Assembly: GCF_036634175.1 (NCBI RefSeq)
Contig: NZ_JAZIFX010000001.1
Location: 3,472,001-3,536,000 of the forward strand
Source: Streptomyces sp. P9-A2
GTDB lineage: Bacteria; Actinomycetota; Actinomycetes; Streptomycetales; Streptomycetaceae
Reading direction: 5' to 3'
DNA: 64,000 nucleotides
Shown here: positions 32,938 through 42,211 of the stretch, in pieces
How the letters are laid out: each line of letters begins with the position of its first letter
Numbering within the stretch: the first letter of the stretch is position 1
The notes under the pieces: model-generated
Seen by the model: only the letters and a program-made list of their open reading frames with translations
Database searches by the model: none
Told to the model about the DNA's origin: nothing
Position numbers and translations under genes: made by a program

Positions 32938-33447
32938 ATGACGACTGTAGAGACCAACGGTTCTTCTCCCCTCGATGTTGAGATCGGTGCCCTGAGCGGC
33001 GGTTCCGCCGGGCTGGCGCAGTATGCGGGCCAGGTCGTGCTCGTCGTGAACGTGGCCTCCAAGTGCGGGCTGACCCCGCAGTACGCCGGGCTGGAGCGCC
33101 TGCACGAGCAGTACGCGGCGAAGGGCTTCACGCTGCTCGGCGTGCCCTGCAACCAGTTCATGGGGCAGGAGCCGGGCACCTCGGAGGAGATCGCCGAGTT
33201 CTGCTCCGCGACGTACGGGGTGACCTTCCCGATGACCGAGAAGGTCGAGGTCAACGGGGAGGGCCGGCACCCGCTGTACGAGCGGCTGGTCGGCTTCGCC
33301 GACTCCGAGGGGCACAGCGGGGACATCCGCTGGAACTTCGAGAAGTTCCTGATCGGGCGGGACGGCAAGGTCGTCGCCCGTTTCTCGCCGCAGACCGAGC
33401 CGGAGGCGGCGGAGCTCGTGGCGGCGGTCGAGGGCGCGCTCGGCTAG
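32938..33447 (+). CDS. Glutathione peroxidase-family thiol peroxidase
   Basis: 169 residues. The active-site segment is VNVASKCGLTPQY with the peroxidatic Cys near residue 43. GVPCNQFMGQEPG near 78 supplies the Gln and a likely resolving Cys, and WNFEKFLIGRDG near 132 carries the Trp-Asn. These reduce peroxides using thioredoxin in bacteria. The order with the genes to its right fits SCO4444 of S. coelicolor, the start of the conserved block. It has its own promoter region (32790-32937). Confidence 0.93.
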   Translation: MTTVETNGSSPLDVEIGALSGGSAGLAQYAGQVVLVVNVASKCGLTPQYAGLERLHEQYAAKGFTLLGVPCNQFMGQEPGTSEEIAEFCSATYGVTFPMTEKVEVNGEGRHPLYERLVGFADSEGHSGDIRWNFEKFLIGRDGKVVARFSPQTEPEAAELVAAVEGALG

Positions 33448-33586
33448 CCGGACGGACCTTCCTCGAGTGGCGCTCCCTCGATCGCGGCGGTCCCGGGTCC
33501 GTCGAGGCGTTGACCTTGCCCCTGGGGCAGGGACGAGCGTTCGTGCCGTCGGGCGGAAGAGCTGCCCGACGGCGGAGGAGGGCGCG

Positions 33587-34438
33587 GTGGACGAGGAACT
33601 GCTCGGGATCGGCGCGTTCGCGGCGCGGGCGCGGTTGTCGGCCAAGGCGTTGCGGTTGTACGACCGGCTGGGGCTGCTGGCTCCGGCTCGGGTCGACGAG
33701 GCCACCGGGTACCGGTTCTACCGGTCGGGCCAGGTCGAGCGGGCCCGGACGGTGGCGCTGTTGCGGCAGCTGGACATGCCGCTCGCCCGGATCGCCGAGG
33801 TTCTCGACGCGGACGACGGTGCGGCCGCGGCCGACCGGCTCGCCGCCTACTGGGCGGACGTCGAGGCGCGGGTCGCCGGGCAGCGGACACTCGCCGCATT
33901 CCTTCGTGGACGACTCTCCGGGAGGAGTTCCGAGATGTACGGGAAGTTCGTGGTCGAGACGGTGGACGTGCCGCGGCAGGTGCTGGTCACCGAGACGCGG
34001 CACACGCTGGCGGACGAGTTGCCGGCGTGGATCGGGTCGGCGCTGGGGCGGCTGGAGGGGGCCGCGTCCGCGTGCGGGGGCGTGGCCGGGGTGCCTTTCG
34101 TCGCCTATCACTCCGAGGTGTCGATGGAGAGCGACGGTCCGGCCGAGGCGTGCGTGCCGGTCGCCGACGAGGCGGCGGCCCGGGCCTGGGCCGGGGCGCA
34201 GGGGCGGGCCCGGCAGACGGCGGTGCGGGTGGAGCCGGCCCAACGGCTGGCCCGCACCCGGATCACCAAGGCGCAGGTGGCTCATCCGCAGATCCTGGCC
34301 GCGTTCGAGGCTGTGGAGCAGTGGATGGCGGCCGAGGGGCTGACGGCCGCGGGGCCCTGCCGGGAGGTGTACTTCGCGGACTGGGACGCCGCGGGGGCCG
34401 AGGATCCGGTGTGCGACGTGGCGTTCCCGGTGCGGTGA
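33587..34438 (+). CDS. MerR-family regulator with GyrI-like effector domain (BmrR type)
   Basis: 283 residues. The MerR winged helix is at about 4-70 (GIGAFAARARLSAKALRLYD, then GYRFYRSGQVERARTVALL), a coiled linker follows, and residues 115-283 form a GyrI-like ligand domain (VVETVDVPRQVLVTETR and VYFADWD). Such regulators sense hydrophobic drugs and usually activate an exporter; none lies next to it here. GGAGGAGGG precedes the GTG. A terminator is at 34564. Confidence 0.9.
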   Translation: MDEELLGIGAFAARARLSAKALRLYDRLGLLAPARVDEATGYRFYRSGQVERARTVALLRQLDMPLARIAEVLDADDGAAAADRLAAYWADVEARVAGQRTLAAFLRGRLSGRSSEMYGKFVVETVDVPRQVLVTETRHTLADELPAWIGSALGRLEGAASACGGVAGVPFVAYHSEVSMESDGPAEACVPVADEAAARAWAGAQGRARQTAVRVEPAQRLARTRITKAQVAHPQILAAFEAVEQWMAAEGLTAAGPCREVYFADWDAAGAEDPVCDVAFPVR

Positions 34439-34453
34439 GGCGGCACGGTGGGA

Positions 34454-34520
34454 GCTGCGCGATGAGGACTGCGCGGTGAGCACTGCGCAATAAGCACTGC
34501 GCGATGAGAGCGGCGCGGTA
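34454..34520 (+). repeat. Degenerate 15-bp tandem repeat
   Basis: Units such as CTGCGCGATGAGGA, CTGCGCGGTGAGCA and CTGCGCAATAAGCA repeat four or five times right after the BmrR-like gene. No function is evident. Confidence 0.65.
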
Positions 34521-34563
34521 GCGAAGCCACCGAGGCCGCAGATGGGGGGCGTGGGTGTGGGCC

Positions 34564-34604
34564 GAGCCCTCTCGGCAAGGACGGCGATCTCGTCGAGAGG
34601 GCTC
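34564..34604 (+). terminator. Terminator downstream of the BmrR-like gene
   Basis: GAGCCCTCTCG and CGAGAGGGCTC form an 11-bp stem around a 19-base loop. It also separates the convergent DUF397 gene. Confidence 0.7.
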
Positions 34605-34750
34605 TTCGATCGTGCTGGGGAGGGGCGGGGCCGGGCTTGCGGTGGGTGCCGCCTACAGGTGGCCCGTCGTGGCGGGGCTGCCGGCGGCCCTCTGCCTGCC
34701 TCTGTTGTCCGCCCCCCTGGTTACCCGTCCCCCGTGCGGTTGTGGCCTTC

Positions 34751-34942
34751 TCAGGCCTTCACCGAGGCCACGAAAACGCTCCACGCGTCCGTGGGGAAGG
34801 CCAGTTTCGGACCCTCGGGGATCTTGGTGTCCCCGAGTTCCAGTGCTTCCTCGATGGTCGACCTGACCATCACGCACGCGCCGTTGTTGTTGGTGTAGGA
34901 GGACGTCGTCCACGTTTCCGTGGCGCCCAGACGAATTGCCAT
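34751..34942 (-). CDS. DUF397-domain protein (Scr2-like)
   Basis: 63 residues: TWTTSSYTNNNGACVMV, then an acidic turn (LGDTKIPEGPKLAF) and a C-terminal helix WSVFVASVKA. It lies 251 bp downstream of the Scr1-like regulator on the same strand. The order GPX, DUF397, HTH, GPP34 and DacA matches SCO4444-SCO4439, and the S. coelicolor pair SCO4441/SCO4442 has been described as Scr1/Scr2, affecting antibiotic production. GGAGCG precedes the ATG. The wide gap suggests its own promoter. Confidence 0.85.
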   Translation of the reverse strand: MAIRLGATETWTTSSYTNNNGACVMVRSTIEEALELGDTKIPEGPKLAFPTDAWSVFVASVKA

Positions 34943-35193
34943 GTTCGCTCCGTAGCCAGTTGCCGAGTTGCTGTCACCGGGCTGCGCGTTCCAGCAGGGA
35001 CCCGCAGAACGGATTGCGCCAACCTTCACTGACGGCTGGCGTGATCGACGCTACTCGCCACCTTCTTCCCTCGGAGCAGCCATTCACTCGACCGGGTGGC
35101 ATATTCCAGGAGAGACCTCCAACGAGGCATGTCAGCGGTGTACAGTGCCGCCCCCTTTGCCTGCCGGAGAGCTGTGATCGTCCTCCCGGGACG

Positions 35194-36051
35194 TCAGCGC
35201 GCGTACTCCTTCGCGACCCGTTCGACCAGTTGGCGGGACTGCTCCACGTTCAGGGACTGGGCCCGCAGGTGCTCGTACATCACGGTGTACTTCTGCACGT
35301 CGTGCGGCTTCTCCAGGTACAGGTCGCTGGTCACGCCCTCGATGTACACGACGCTCGAATCGGCCGCGTCCGCGAACTCCAGGATGGAGTACTGGCCGTT
35401 GATGCCCGAGTGCGCGCCCACCTCGAACGGCAGCACCTGCACGGTGATGTGCGGCTGCTGCGACAGCTCCATGACGTGCTCGAGCTGTTCACGCATGACC
35501 TGCCGGCTCCCGACGACCCGGCGCAGCGACGCCTCGTCCAGGACCACCCACAGTCGCAGTGGGTCCGTCTCGGCGTCGATGCGGCTCTGCCGGCGCAGGC
35601 GCACCTCGACGCGCTTTTCGTTCTCCTGCTCCGACGCCTCCGGCGAACCGCCCCGGATGATGGCCTCCGCGTACGCCCCGGTCTGCAACAGGCCGGTGAT
35701 GATCTGGGGTTCGTAGACCCTGAGTGACTCCGCGTCCGTCTCCAGGCCGATGTAGACGCTGTACGGGATGTCGCCGAAGGCGTGCCACCAGCCCTGCTGG
35801 CGCGAGTCCTTGGCCATCTGCATCAGCGAATCGACGATCCGCTGGTCCTCGACCTCGTAAACGCCGCAGAGGTCGCGGACGTCACGCTGGCTGATGCTGC
35901 GCCGGCCGTTCTCCAGCCGACTGATCTTCGACTGCGACACCAGCAGTCGTTCCGCCACCTCCTCCGCCGTCATGCCCTTGAGCTCACGGAGCCTGCGCAG
36001 CTCCTGGCCCAGCCGGCGTCGTCTGACGGTGGGATTGACATTGGACGCCAC
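35194..36051 (-). CDS. Scr1-family HTH regulator with DUF5753 (Scr1-like)
   Basis: 285 residues. An XRE helix-turn-helix spans about 10-68 (LGQELRRLRELKGMTAEEVA, then RLLVSQSKISRLENGRRSIS). DUF5753 fills the rest (ITGLLQTGAYAEAIIRGG, VLPFEVGAHSGINGQYSILE and a C-terminal helix). The family acts with DUF397 partners in developmental and antibiotic control. The GTG at 36051 is chosen because GGAGGTGC lies eight bases upstream, and family members start close to the HTH. Upstream in-frame codons have no ribosome site. Confidence 0.92.
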   Translation of the reverse strand: MASNVNPTVRRRRLGQELRRLRELKGMTAEEVAERLLVSQSKISRLENGRRSISQRDVRDLCGVYEVEDQRIVDSLMQMAKDSRQQGWWHAFGDIPYSVYIGLETDAESLRVYEPQIITGLLQTGAYAEAIIRGGSPEASEQENEKRVEVRLRRQSRIDAETDPLRLWVVLDEASLRRVVGSRQVMREQLEHVMELSQQPHITVQVLPFEVGAHSGINGQYSILEFADAADSSVVYIEGVTSDLYLEKPHDVQKYTVMYEHLRAQSLNVEQSRQLVERVAKEYAR

Positions 36052-36276
36052 GGGACGTGCACCTCCGGCTGCGTGCCTCGTACTTACTCGTACTTGCCAC
36101 TTTGCGTATCTGGTGTTGAGCAGACTGCCACCAAGGTGCTTCCCGCCGCTGGAGAACAGCGGATATCCAGCGGTTACACCCAAACTCCAGCAGCTCCCCA
36201 CCCCTGTTCGTGGGGGGCGAGGGCGGCGGTGGCACAGAGCGGTGCGGAGTCCGTACGGTGACCGTTTTCCGGCACG

Positions 36277-36322
36277 CCGAGCGGGGCGGAGAGAATGCGC
36301 GCATTCTCTCCGCCCCGCTCGG
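36277..36322. terminator. 46-bp perfect palindrome, probable terminator
   Basis: CCGAGCGGGGCGGAGAGAAT and the next three bases GCG are followed, without a spacer, by the exact reverse complement. It lies 50 bp beyond the stop of the GPP34 gene and upstream of the Scr1-like gene. It would act as a terminator for the former, though the absence of a loop is notable. Confidence 0.85.
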
Positions 36323-36371
36323 ACAGCGGCTCCCGTGACCGGGTCTGCGGTGCCGTGGCCCGTCAGTGGCC

Positions 36372-37133
36372 CTAATGGGCCACGGCGCGCGCCATGGATC
36401 CGTGGCTCGGTTGGGCCGGAACGCCACGGGCGGGCTCCGGTCCGCCCCTGCCGCCGGCGGTGGCGGCCTGACGGCCTCCTGCCGGGGCCGGGTTACGGCG
36501 TGGCTGGGCCGCCACACCGTTCTGCACGTCCATCACGGCATGCGCCACCAGGCCGCCCATCGGGTCGTGCCTGATCAGGTCCCGCAACCGGGAACGTGAG
36601 GAGCGACCCTCGTTCCCCGGGTACAGGTGCTTGCCCAGACCCACGGCATGCGCCAGCGCGGCGAGCGCCGCGGTCCGTGGGTCCGGTGGCACGCCGGTAC
36701 GGATCGCGGAGTCCAGCCGGGCCCTGATCTCCCGGCTGATCTCGTTGTCCGTCGCCTGATAGCGAGTCGTCGGCAACACCCCGCACATCTGGCCGGCCAC
36801 GGCATGCACCATGCCGCACCGCTCCAGATACGAGAGGTAGGTCTGGCGGAGCCCAAGACGCGGCCCGCCAATCCAGTTGACCGCCCGGACCGGAGCGCCG
36901 CGCCTTCGCAGCAACTCCAACGCGCAGTCCAATGTCGGATCTCCAGTCGGCCGTGGTACCACCACGGCGATACGATCCCCGTCTGGGGCTATCCGTCCGG
37001 CCAGCGCCAGCTCCACTAGCTGTGCTCCGGCCAGACCGAGGTCGAGCGACTGCGGCTGTGCGGTGGTACCCGTGGTCGGGTCCAACGCCAGCAGCAGAAG
37101 CTCTTCCGGAAGTGTTCTGCGGCTCCTGCCCAT
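36372..37133 (-). CDS. GPP34 (GOLPH3/Vps74-like) family protein
   Basis: 253 residues. The fold is recognisable from LPEELLLLALDPTTG at the start, then AGAQLVELALAGRI and YLERCGMVHA. Eukaryotic GOLPH3 binds phosphatidylinositol 4-phosphate; actinobacterial members are cytosolic or membrane-peripheral and of unknown function. The C-terminal 35 residues are Pro/Gly/Arg-rich and disordered. GGGAGG lies five bases before the ATG at 37133. It diverges from the carboxypeptidase gene; the order matches the SCO4440-SCO4439 neighbourhood. Confidence 0.9.
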   Translation of the reverse strand: MGRSRRTLPEELLLLALDPTTGTTAQPQSLDLGLAGAQLVELALAGRIAPDGDRIAVVVPRPTGDPTLDCALELLRRRGAPVRAVNWIGGPRLGLRQTYLSYLERCGMVHAVAGQMCGVLPTTRYQATDNEISREIRARLDSAIRTGVPPDPRTAALAALAHAVGLGKHLYPGNEGRSSRSRLRDLIRHDPMGGLVAHAVMDVQNGVAAQPRRNPAPAGGRQAATAGGRGGPEPARGVPAQPSHGSMARAVAH

Positions 37134-37376
37134 CCATGCCTCCCCGCGTGGATGAATGACAGGGTGACCCCTCTCACATTGGTCTGTCGAGAGCACGTGG
37201 CTGCTTTGTTAGGGAACCGATAGGTATGTCGTTCTCGTCTACCACCTGGGGGAAGTCCACGCACAGGACACTGGTAGATGGTTCGGGCAGCGCCGTGAAG
37301 CGCTGTCGTGGGTGGCGGAACGGTTTCACGGTTCGGTTGGCGCACGCGCGACGCGCGGCGCAAGGAGGAGGCATCG

Positions 37377-40112
37377 GTGGCGGGCGAGTCCCCCGACAGG
37401 TCGAAGCAGCGCGAGTCGTCGGCAGAACCGACGCCGGGGAGCGCGGGTCCGGTTCCCGAGGCCAGGAGCGGGGGAGGCGCCGCCGGCAAGCAGGACCCCC
37501 GACTGGCGGTGACCCAGGACACTTCGGCATCGTCGACGGCTTCGGCTTCGGCTTCGGCTTCGGCTTCGGCTTCGGCTTCGGCTTCAGCCACGTCATCGAA
37601 GGCCACGGCCTCCGCGAGCGATCGCGGGGGCGTGGACACGGCCACCCGGGTGCTGTCGGTGCGTGACGCGCAGACCGACGACGAGGAGGCCGAGGACTCC
37701 GCCGAGGCCGAGGCCGAGGCCGATTCCGCGGGCTCCGACTCCGCGGAATCGGAGCCCGCGGACCCGGACCCCGAGTCCGGATCCACGGACGGGACGACCG
37801 GCGGGCGTGACGATTCCGCTACGGACAGTGGCGATCAGCTGCATGCCGCCGTCACGGCGTGGGTACGGTCCGCCGAGGAGGTGGATCAGGACGAGGACGG
37901 CGAGGACTCCAAGGGCTCCAAGGGCGCCCAGGAGGCCGAGGAGGCCTCCGACGGCGCCGCGGGTACCGAGAGCGGCCCGGAGGACGGCAAGGACGGCAGC
38001 GCGAGCCGGGACGAGGGCTCCAGCGGGGCTTCCGAGGGCGGGTCGGCCGACGAGACCGGTACGACCGAGGAATCCGACGGGGCCGAGAAGTCCGACAAGG
38101 CCGGGAAGTCCGACGGAGCCGACAGGGAGGACGAACCCGGGAGCGCGCACGACACCGACGCCGACACCGACTCGGACGCCGAGGCCGCGACTGAAGCCGA
38201 CGCCGAGCCGGAGGCCGACGCCGGCACAACCCCCGAGGACGACAGCGACAGCGGCGCCACGGACGCGAGCCCCGAGCCGCAGCCCGCGGGCGAGGACGAG
38301 GGCAAGGGCAAGGGCGCGAAGGCCACCGCCGAGCCGAGCGCGGACAAGGCCGACGGCACCGACGACGGTGAGGGCACCGGTGTCGCCGAGCCCTCCACCG
38401 ATCAGCCCACCGCCGTCTTCAAGGCCCCGCGCCCCTCCGCGCCCGCCGTCGACCAGCCCACCACCATGCTCAAGCTGGGCGACGCGGCCAAGAACACGGA
38501 CGAGGCGGACGGAACCGCCAAGGCCGACAAGGGCGAGAGGGTCGACGGCTCCGGTTCCAAGGCCGGGGGCAAGTCCGCCCCCGAGGCCGCACCCGAGGCC
38601 GCACCCGACGCGGACCCCAGGTCCGCCCCCGAGCGCGTCGGCACGTTCGTGCCGCTCAAGGACCCGGACGCTCCCGAGACCCGTAAGCCTTCGAAGCGTG
38701 TGGACTCCGCCACCACCTCGCTGCGGCTGCCGCCCTCGGCTCAGGCACGGCCCGCCGCACCCCCGGCCGAGGGCACCCGTGCCGTCCCGCAGGTCGGGCC
38801 GGAGCTGACGCGGCAGCAGCCGCTGCCGCCCAAGCCGCCACTGGACCTGCTGGCCGAGCTGACCAACACCCCGCCGCCGCCGGACACCCCGCTGCGCACG
38901 ACCCTGCGGCGGGTCAAGGTCTGGACGCCGCTGGTCGCTCTCCTGGTGATCGTCTTCGCAGTCGTGCAGAACATGCGCGCGCTTCCCGCACCCACGCTCG
39001 AACTGACCGCCGAGGACACGTTCACCTTCGACGGCGGCAAGGTCGACATCCCGTGGCCGGCCTCCGGGCAGGCCGCGCTGGACGTCCAGGGCATCGGCAC
39101 CTTCGGCTCCTCCGGTGAGCAGAAGCCCCTGCCGATCGCCAGTGTCGCCAAGGTCATGACCACGTATCTGATCCTGCGCGACCACCCGCTCAAGAGCGGC
39201 GCCGAGGGTCCGATGATCAAGATCGACGATGCCGCGGAGAAGCAGTCCGGCGCCAAGGACGAGTCGACCGTCCTCGTGACCTCCGGTGACGAGTTCTCGC
39301 AGCGGGAGGCCCTGGAGGCCGTGCTGATCGCGTCCGCGAACAACGTGGCGCGGCTGGTCGCCCGTTGGGACGCGGGGTCCGAGGAGGCGTTCGTCGAGAA
39401 GATGAACAAGGCCGCGAAGGACCTCGGCATGACGAACACGACGTACACGGACCCCTCGGGTCTGAACAACACCACGGTGAGTACGGCCGTGGACCAGGTG
39501 AAGCTGGGCAGGGCCGCGATGAAGCAGCCCGCCTTCCGCGAGATCGCCGCGATGATGTCGTACGACGACTACAAGGGTGAGAACCACTCCAACTGGAACC
39601 AGTTGGTGGGGAGCAACGGCGTCGTCGGCATCAAGACCGGCACCACCACCTCGGCGCTGGGCAACCTCACCTTCGCCGCGAAGAAGGACGTCGACGGCGA
39701 GGTCCGGACCATCGTCGGTGCCGTGGTGCGCCAGCCCGCGGGCGGCGCCGACAACTCGATCCTGGCCGGGGCGCTCTCCGCGGGCGACCGGCTGATCCGG
39801 GCGGCGCAGGATGCGCTGGAATCGACGACGGTACTGAAGAAGGGCACTGTCGTCGGATACGTGGACGACGGGCTGGGCGGCCGTACGCCCGTCGCCCTCA
39901 CCGAGGACGTCAGGGCCGTCGGCTGGCCGGGGCTGAAGGTGAAGCTGACGTTCACCGGCGGGGAGCTGCCGCACCGGGCGAAGGCCGGTACGGAGGTGGG
40001 CTCGCTCACCGTGGGCGACGGCACGGACAGCGGCGCCGTCAAGGTCCCGGTCGCCCTCCAGGAGGACCTCGTGGAGCCGGGCTTCACGGACAAGTTGACG
40101 CGTCTGGGCTGA
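37377..40112 (+). CDS. D-alanyl-D-alanine carboxypeptidase with long acidic N-terminus
   Basis: 911 residues. Residues 1-500 are low-complexity, very rich in Asp, Glu, Ala, Ser and Pro and presumably cytoplasmic. A single membrane span is near 511-533 (VKVWTPLVALLVIVFAVVQ). The extracellular penicillin-binding domain holds the S11 motifs: SVAK at 589-592, SAN at 653-655 and KTG at 753-755. It trims the terminal D-Ala of peptidoglycan stems. AAGGAGGAG lies six bases before the GTG. The long acidic head is typical of Streptomyces DacA-type proteins such as SCO4439; its role is unknown. Base composition of the head is repetitive (a run of TCGGCT hexamers at 37538). Confidence 0.93.
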   Translation: MAGESPDRSKQRESSAEPTPGSAGPVPEARSGGGAAGKQDPRLAVTQDTSASSTASASASASASASASASATSSKATASASDRGGVDTATRVLSVRDAQTDDEEAEDSAEAEAEADSAGSDSAESEPADPDPESGSTDGTTGGRDDSATDSGDQLHAAVTAWVRSAEEVDQDEDGEDSKGSKGAQEAEEASDGAAGTESGPEDGKDGSASRDEGSSGASEGGSADETGTTEESDGAEKSDKAGKSDGADREDEPGSAHDTDADTDSDAEAATEADAEPEADAGTTPEDDSDSGATDASPEPQPAGEDEGKGKGAKATAEPSADKADGTDDGEGTGVAEPSTDQPTAVFKAPRPSAPAVDQPTTMLKLGDAAKNTDEADGTAKADKGERVDGSGSKAGGKSAPEAAPEAAPDADPRSAPERVGTFVPLKDPDAPETRKPSKRVDSATTSLRLPPSAQARPAAPPAEGTRAVPQVGPELTRQQPLPPKPPLDLLAELTNTPPPPDTPLRTTLRRVKVWTPLVALLVIVFAVVQNMRALPAPTLELTAEDTFTFDGGKVDIPWPASGQAALDVQGIGTFGSSGEQKPLPIASVAKVMTTYLILRDHPLKSGAEGPMIKIDDAAEKQSGAKDESTVLVTSGDEFSQREALEAVLIASANNVARLVARWDAGSEEAFVEKMNKAAKDLGMTNTTYTDPSGLNNTTVSTAVDQVKLGRAAMKQPAFREIAAMMSYDDYKGENHSNWNQLVGSNGVVGIKTGTTTSALGNLTFAAKKDVDGEVRTIVGAVVRQPAGGADNSILAGALSAGDRLIRAAQDALESTTVLKKGTVVGYVDDGLGGRTPVALTEDVRAVGWPGLKVKLTFTGGELPHRAKAGTEVGSLTVGDGTDSGAVKVPVALQEDLVEPGFTDKLTRLG
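37538..37585 (+). repeat. Hexanucleotide repeat GGCTTC inside the carboxypeptidase gene
   Basis: Eight perfect units code for alternating Ala-Ser in the disordered head. Because the unit is six bases, slippage changes protein length without breaking the frame. Confidence 0.95.
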
Positions 40113-40133
40113 CCGTCGGAGCACGGTGGGCAG

Positions 40134-40182
40134 CGCGCCCCGCCGACCGGTGCCCACCGCGGGCGACGGTCGGCGGGGCGCG
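40134..40182 (+). terminator. Terminator after the carboxypeptidase gene
   Basis: CGCGCCCCGCCGACCG pairs with CGGTCGGCGGGGCGCG over 17 bases, 21 bp past the stop. Confidence 0.85.
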
Positions 40183-40291
40183 TGCTAGCGTCACGAAACA
40201 GGCAGGTCGCCGGTGACCGCGCCGTTACCGTGAGCAGAAGACGCGCTACGACGACGCGCACACGAAGACGTCATACGGGGAGTGCCTTCAG

Positions 40292-42211
40292 GTGGCCACA
40301 GCGGAGCCGACACGCGCCGACGACGCCGAGCCGGGACCGGAGTCCGGCCCGCGAATACCCCTGCCGGGAGCGGACAGCCGGCCGCCGGGCGCGGGCACAC
40401 CCGAAGCACCGTCCTCTCCCCTCGTCTCCTCAGCGGCCCCCGGCGCCTCGGCCCGCGACTCCCGCCCCAAGGCCGTCGTCCTCGCGGTGCGCGCCCGGAT
40501 GCTGCGGCATCCGGTACTGTCCGTCACCGCGCTCGCCGGCGTCCTGCACATCGTCTGGTTCTTCACGTTCGCGAACAGTGGTGGCGACCTCGCGGCGCAG
40601 GACGCCTGGGCCGAGTTCGTCGGCCGGCACCCCGACTCCGCGTACAACATGGCCTGGTACGGCGGGATGCACGCGGTGTCGTACAGCGTGGTGTCGCCGT
40701 ACCTGATGGCGGTGCTCGGCGTACGGACGACGATGATGCTCGCGGGGACGGTGTCGGCCGCGCTGCTGACGATGCTCCTCATCCGCAGTCGGGCTGTGCG
40801 CAATCCGCTGTGGGCCGCGCTCGCGGGGGTGTTCGGGCTGCTGGGCAACGCGGCGTCGGGTCGGGTGACGTTCGGGCTGGGCATGATGTTCGGGCTGGCC
40901 GCGGTCGCCGTCGTGTTCTGCTGGCCGTACCGCTGGCGCTACAAACGCTGGGCGAAGGCCCTGTGCGCGGCGCCGCTGGCGGCGCTGGCCACCATGTCCT
41001 CGCCGGTCGCGGGCCTGTTCGTGGGGCTGGTGGCGGTGGCGCTGTTCCTGCAGAAGCGCCGGCCGGGGGCGTGGGCGCTGGGGCTGGGCCCGACCGCGGT
41101 GGTGGTGGTGTCGGCCTGGATGTTCCCCTTCTCGGGCACCCAGCCGATGGGGTTCGGTTCGGTGGTCCTCCCGCTGGTGTTCTCGGTCCTGGTGTGCGCC
41201 CTGGTGCCCCGCGAGTGGATCACGGTCCGGATCACGGCCGCGGTGTACGGGCTGGGCATACTGCTGGTCTGGCTGGTGAGTTCGCAGATCGGTTCCAACA
41301 TGACGCGGCTGTCGATGCTGTTCGCCGGGGTGGCACTGGTGGCCGCCCTGCCGTTCGCGGTGCCGAAGAGCCGCAAGTGGTACGCGATCGTCGTCGCGTT
41401 CGTCGCGTTCGTCGGGTGGATCGGCTTCAAGTCGGTCGACGACGTCGTGAACACGACGCCCGCCGCGTCCTGGGCGCGTGAGCTGGCGCCGCTGGTGAAC
41501 GAACTCCAGGAGGTCGGCGCCGACAAGGGCCGGGTGGAGGTCGTCCCGGCGCGTTCGCACCGCGAGGCCTCGGCGCTCGCGCCGTACGTCAACCTGGCGC
41601 GGGGCTGGAACCGGCAGGCCGACATGGAGCGCAACCCGCTCTTCTACGACGACACCCTCAACTCGGCGAACTACCACGAGTGGCTCAAGCGCTGGGCCGT
41701 GCACTTCGTGGTGCTGCCGAAGGACACGCCGGACGGTGACGGCGGCGAGCGGGAGCGGGAACTGGTGCAGCGGGGGCTGCCGTACCTCCAGCAGATCTGG
41801 GGCGACGCCAACTGGCAGCTGTTCGCGGTGCGGGGCCCGTCCTCGCTGGCCGAGCCGAACGCGGTCGTGGAGCGGGCCAGCCAGAGCGAGATGACGATGC
41901 GGGTCGAGAAGGCGGGCCGGGTCGTCGTGCGCATCCCGTACTCGCCGTGGCTGAGCGTCGTCGACGCGGAGGGCAACAAGCTGGAGGGGCCTCGGGAGAC
42001 GGAGGAGTCCAGGAACCGTTCCGACGACGGCGGGGCCTCGGACAACGGGCCGAAGACGTACGACAACCTCAACGGCTGCCTGATGGAGACCGAGGAGGAC
42101 GAGAACGGCGACAAGTGGACGGTGCTGCTCGCGCCGGAGCCGGGCACCTACCGGCTGGCGGCGCCGTACGGCGTACCGCGGGGCACGCCGTGCCCGGAGG
42201 AGCTGCACTGA
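40292..42211 (+). CDS. Large polytopic membrane protein (MFS- or glycosyltransferase-like)
   Basis: 639 residues. A Pro/Ala-rich cytoplasmic head (1-65) precedes about ten to twelve membrane spans (75-385), followed by an extracytoplasmic domain of some 250 residues (VNELQEVGADKGRVEVVPAR and onward, with a LARGWNRQADMERNPLFYDD segment). This arrangement, with an external C-terminal domain, resembles membrane glycosyltransferases rather than typical MFS carriers, although databases may call it an MFS protein. The early NSGGDLAAQDAWAEF after span 1 matches a donor-site loop. GGGGAGTG precedes the GTG start. The function is unproved. Confidence 0.75.
   Translation: MATAEPTRADDAEPGPESGPRIPLPGADSRPPGAGTPEAPSSPLVSSAAPGASARDSRPKAVVLAVRARMLRHPVLSVTALAGVLHIVWFFTFANSGGDLAAQDAWAEFVGRHPDSAYNMAWYGGMHAVSYSVVSPYLMAVLGVRTTMMLAGTVSAALLTMLLIRSRAVRNPLWAALAGVFGLLGNAASGRVTFGLGMMFGLAAVAVVFCWPYRWRYKRWAKALCAAPLAALATMSSPVAGLFVGLVAVALFLQKRRPGAWALGLGPTAVVVVSAWMFPFSGTQPMGFGSVVLPLVFSVLVCALVPREWITVRITAAVYGLGILLVWLVSSQIGSNMTRLSMLFAGVALVAALPFAVPKSRKWYAIVVAFVAFVGWIGFKSVDDVVNTTPAASWARELAPLVNELQEVGADKGRVEVVPARSHREASALAPYVNLARGWNRQADMERNPLFYDDTLNSANYHEWLKRWAVHFVVLPKDTPDGDGGERERELVQRGLPYLQQIWGDANWQLFAVRGPSSLAEPNAVVERASQSEMTMRVEKAGRVVVRIPYSPWLSVVDAEGNKLEGPRETEESRNRSDDGGASDNGPKTYDNLNGCLMETEEDENGDKWTVLLAPEPGTYRLAAPYGVPRGTPCPEELH

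Noticed and set aside
37593..40157. 854-residue minus-strand frame
   Set aside because: Complement of the D-Ala-D-Ala carboxypeptidase gene. Its Gly/Val/Leu repeats mirror the acidic repeat codons.
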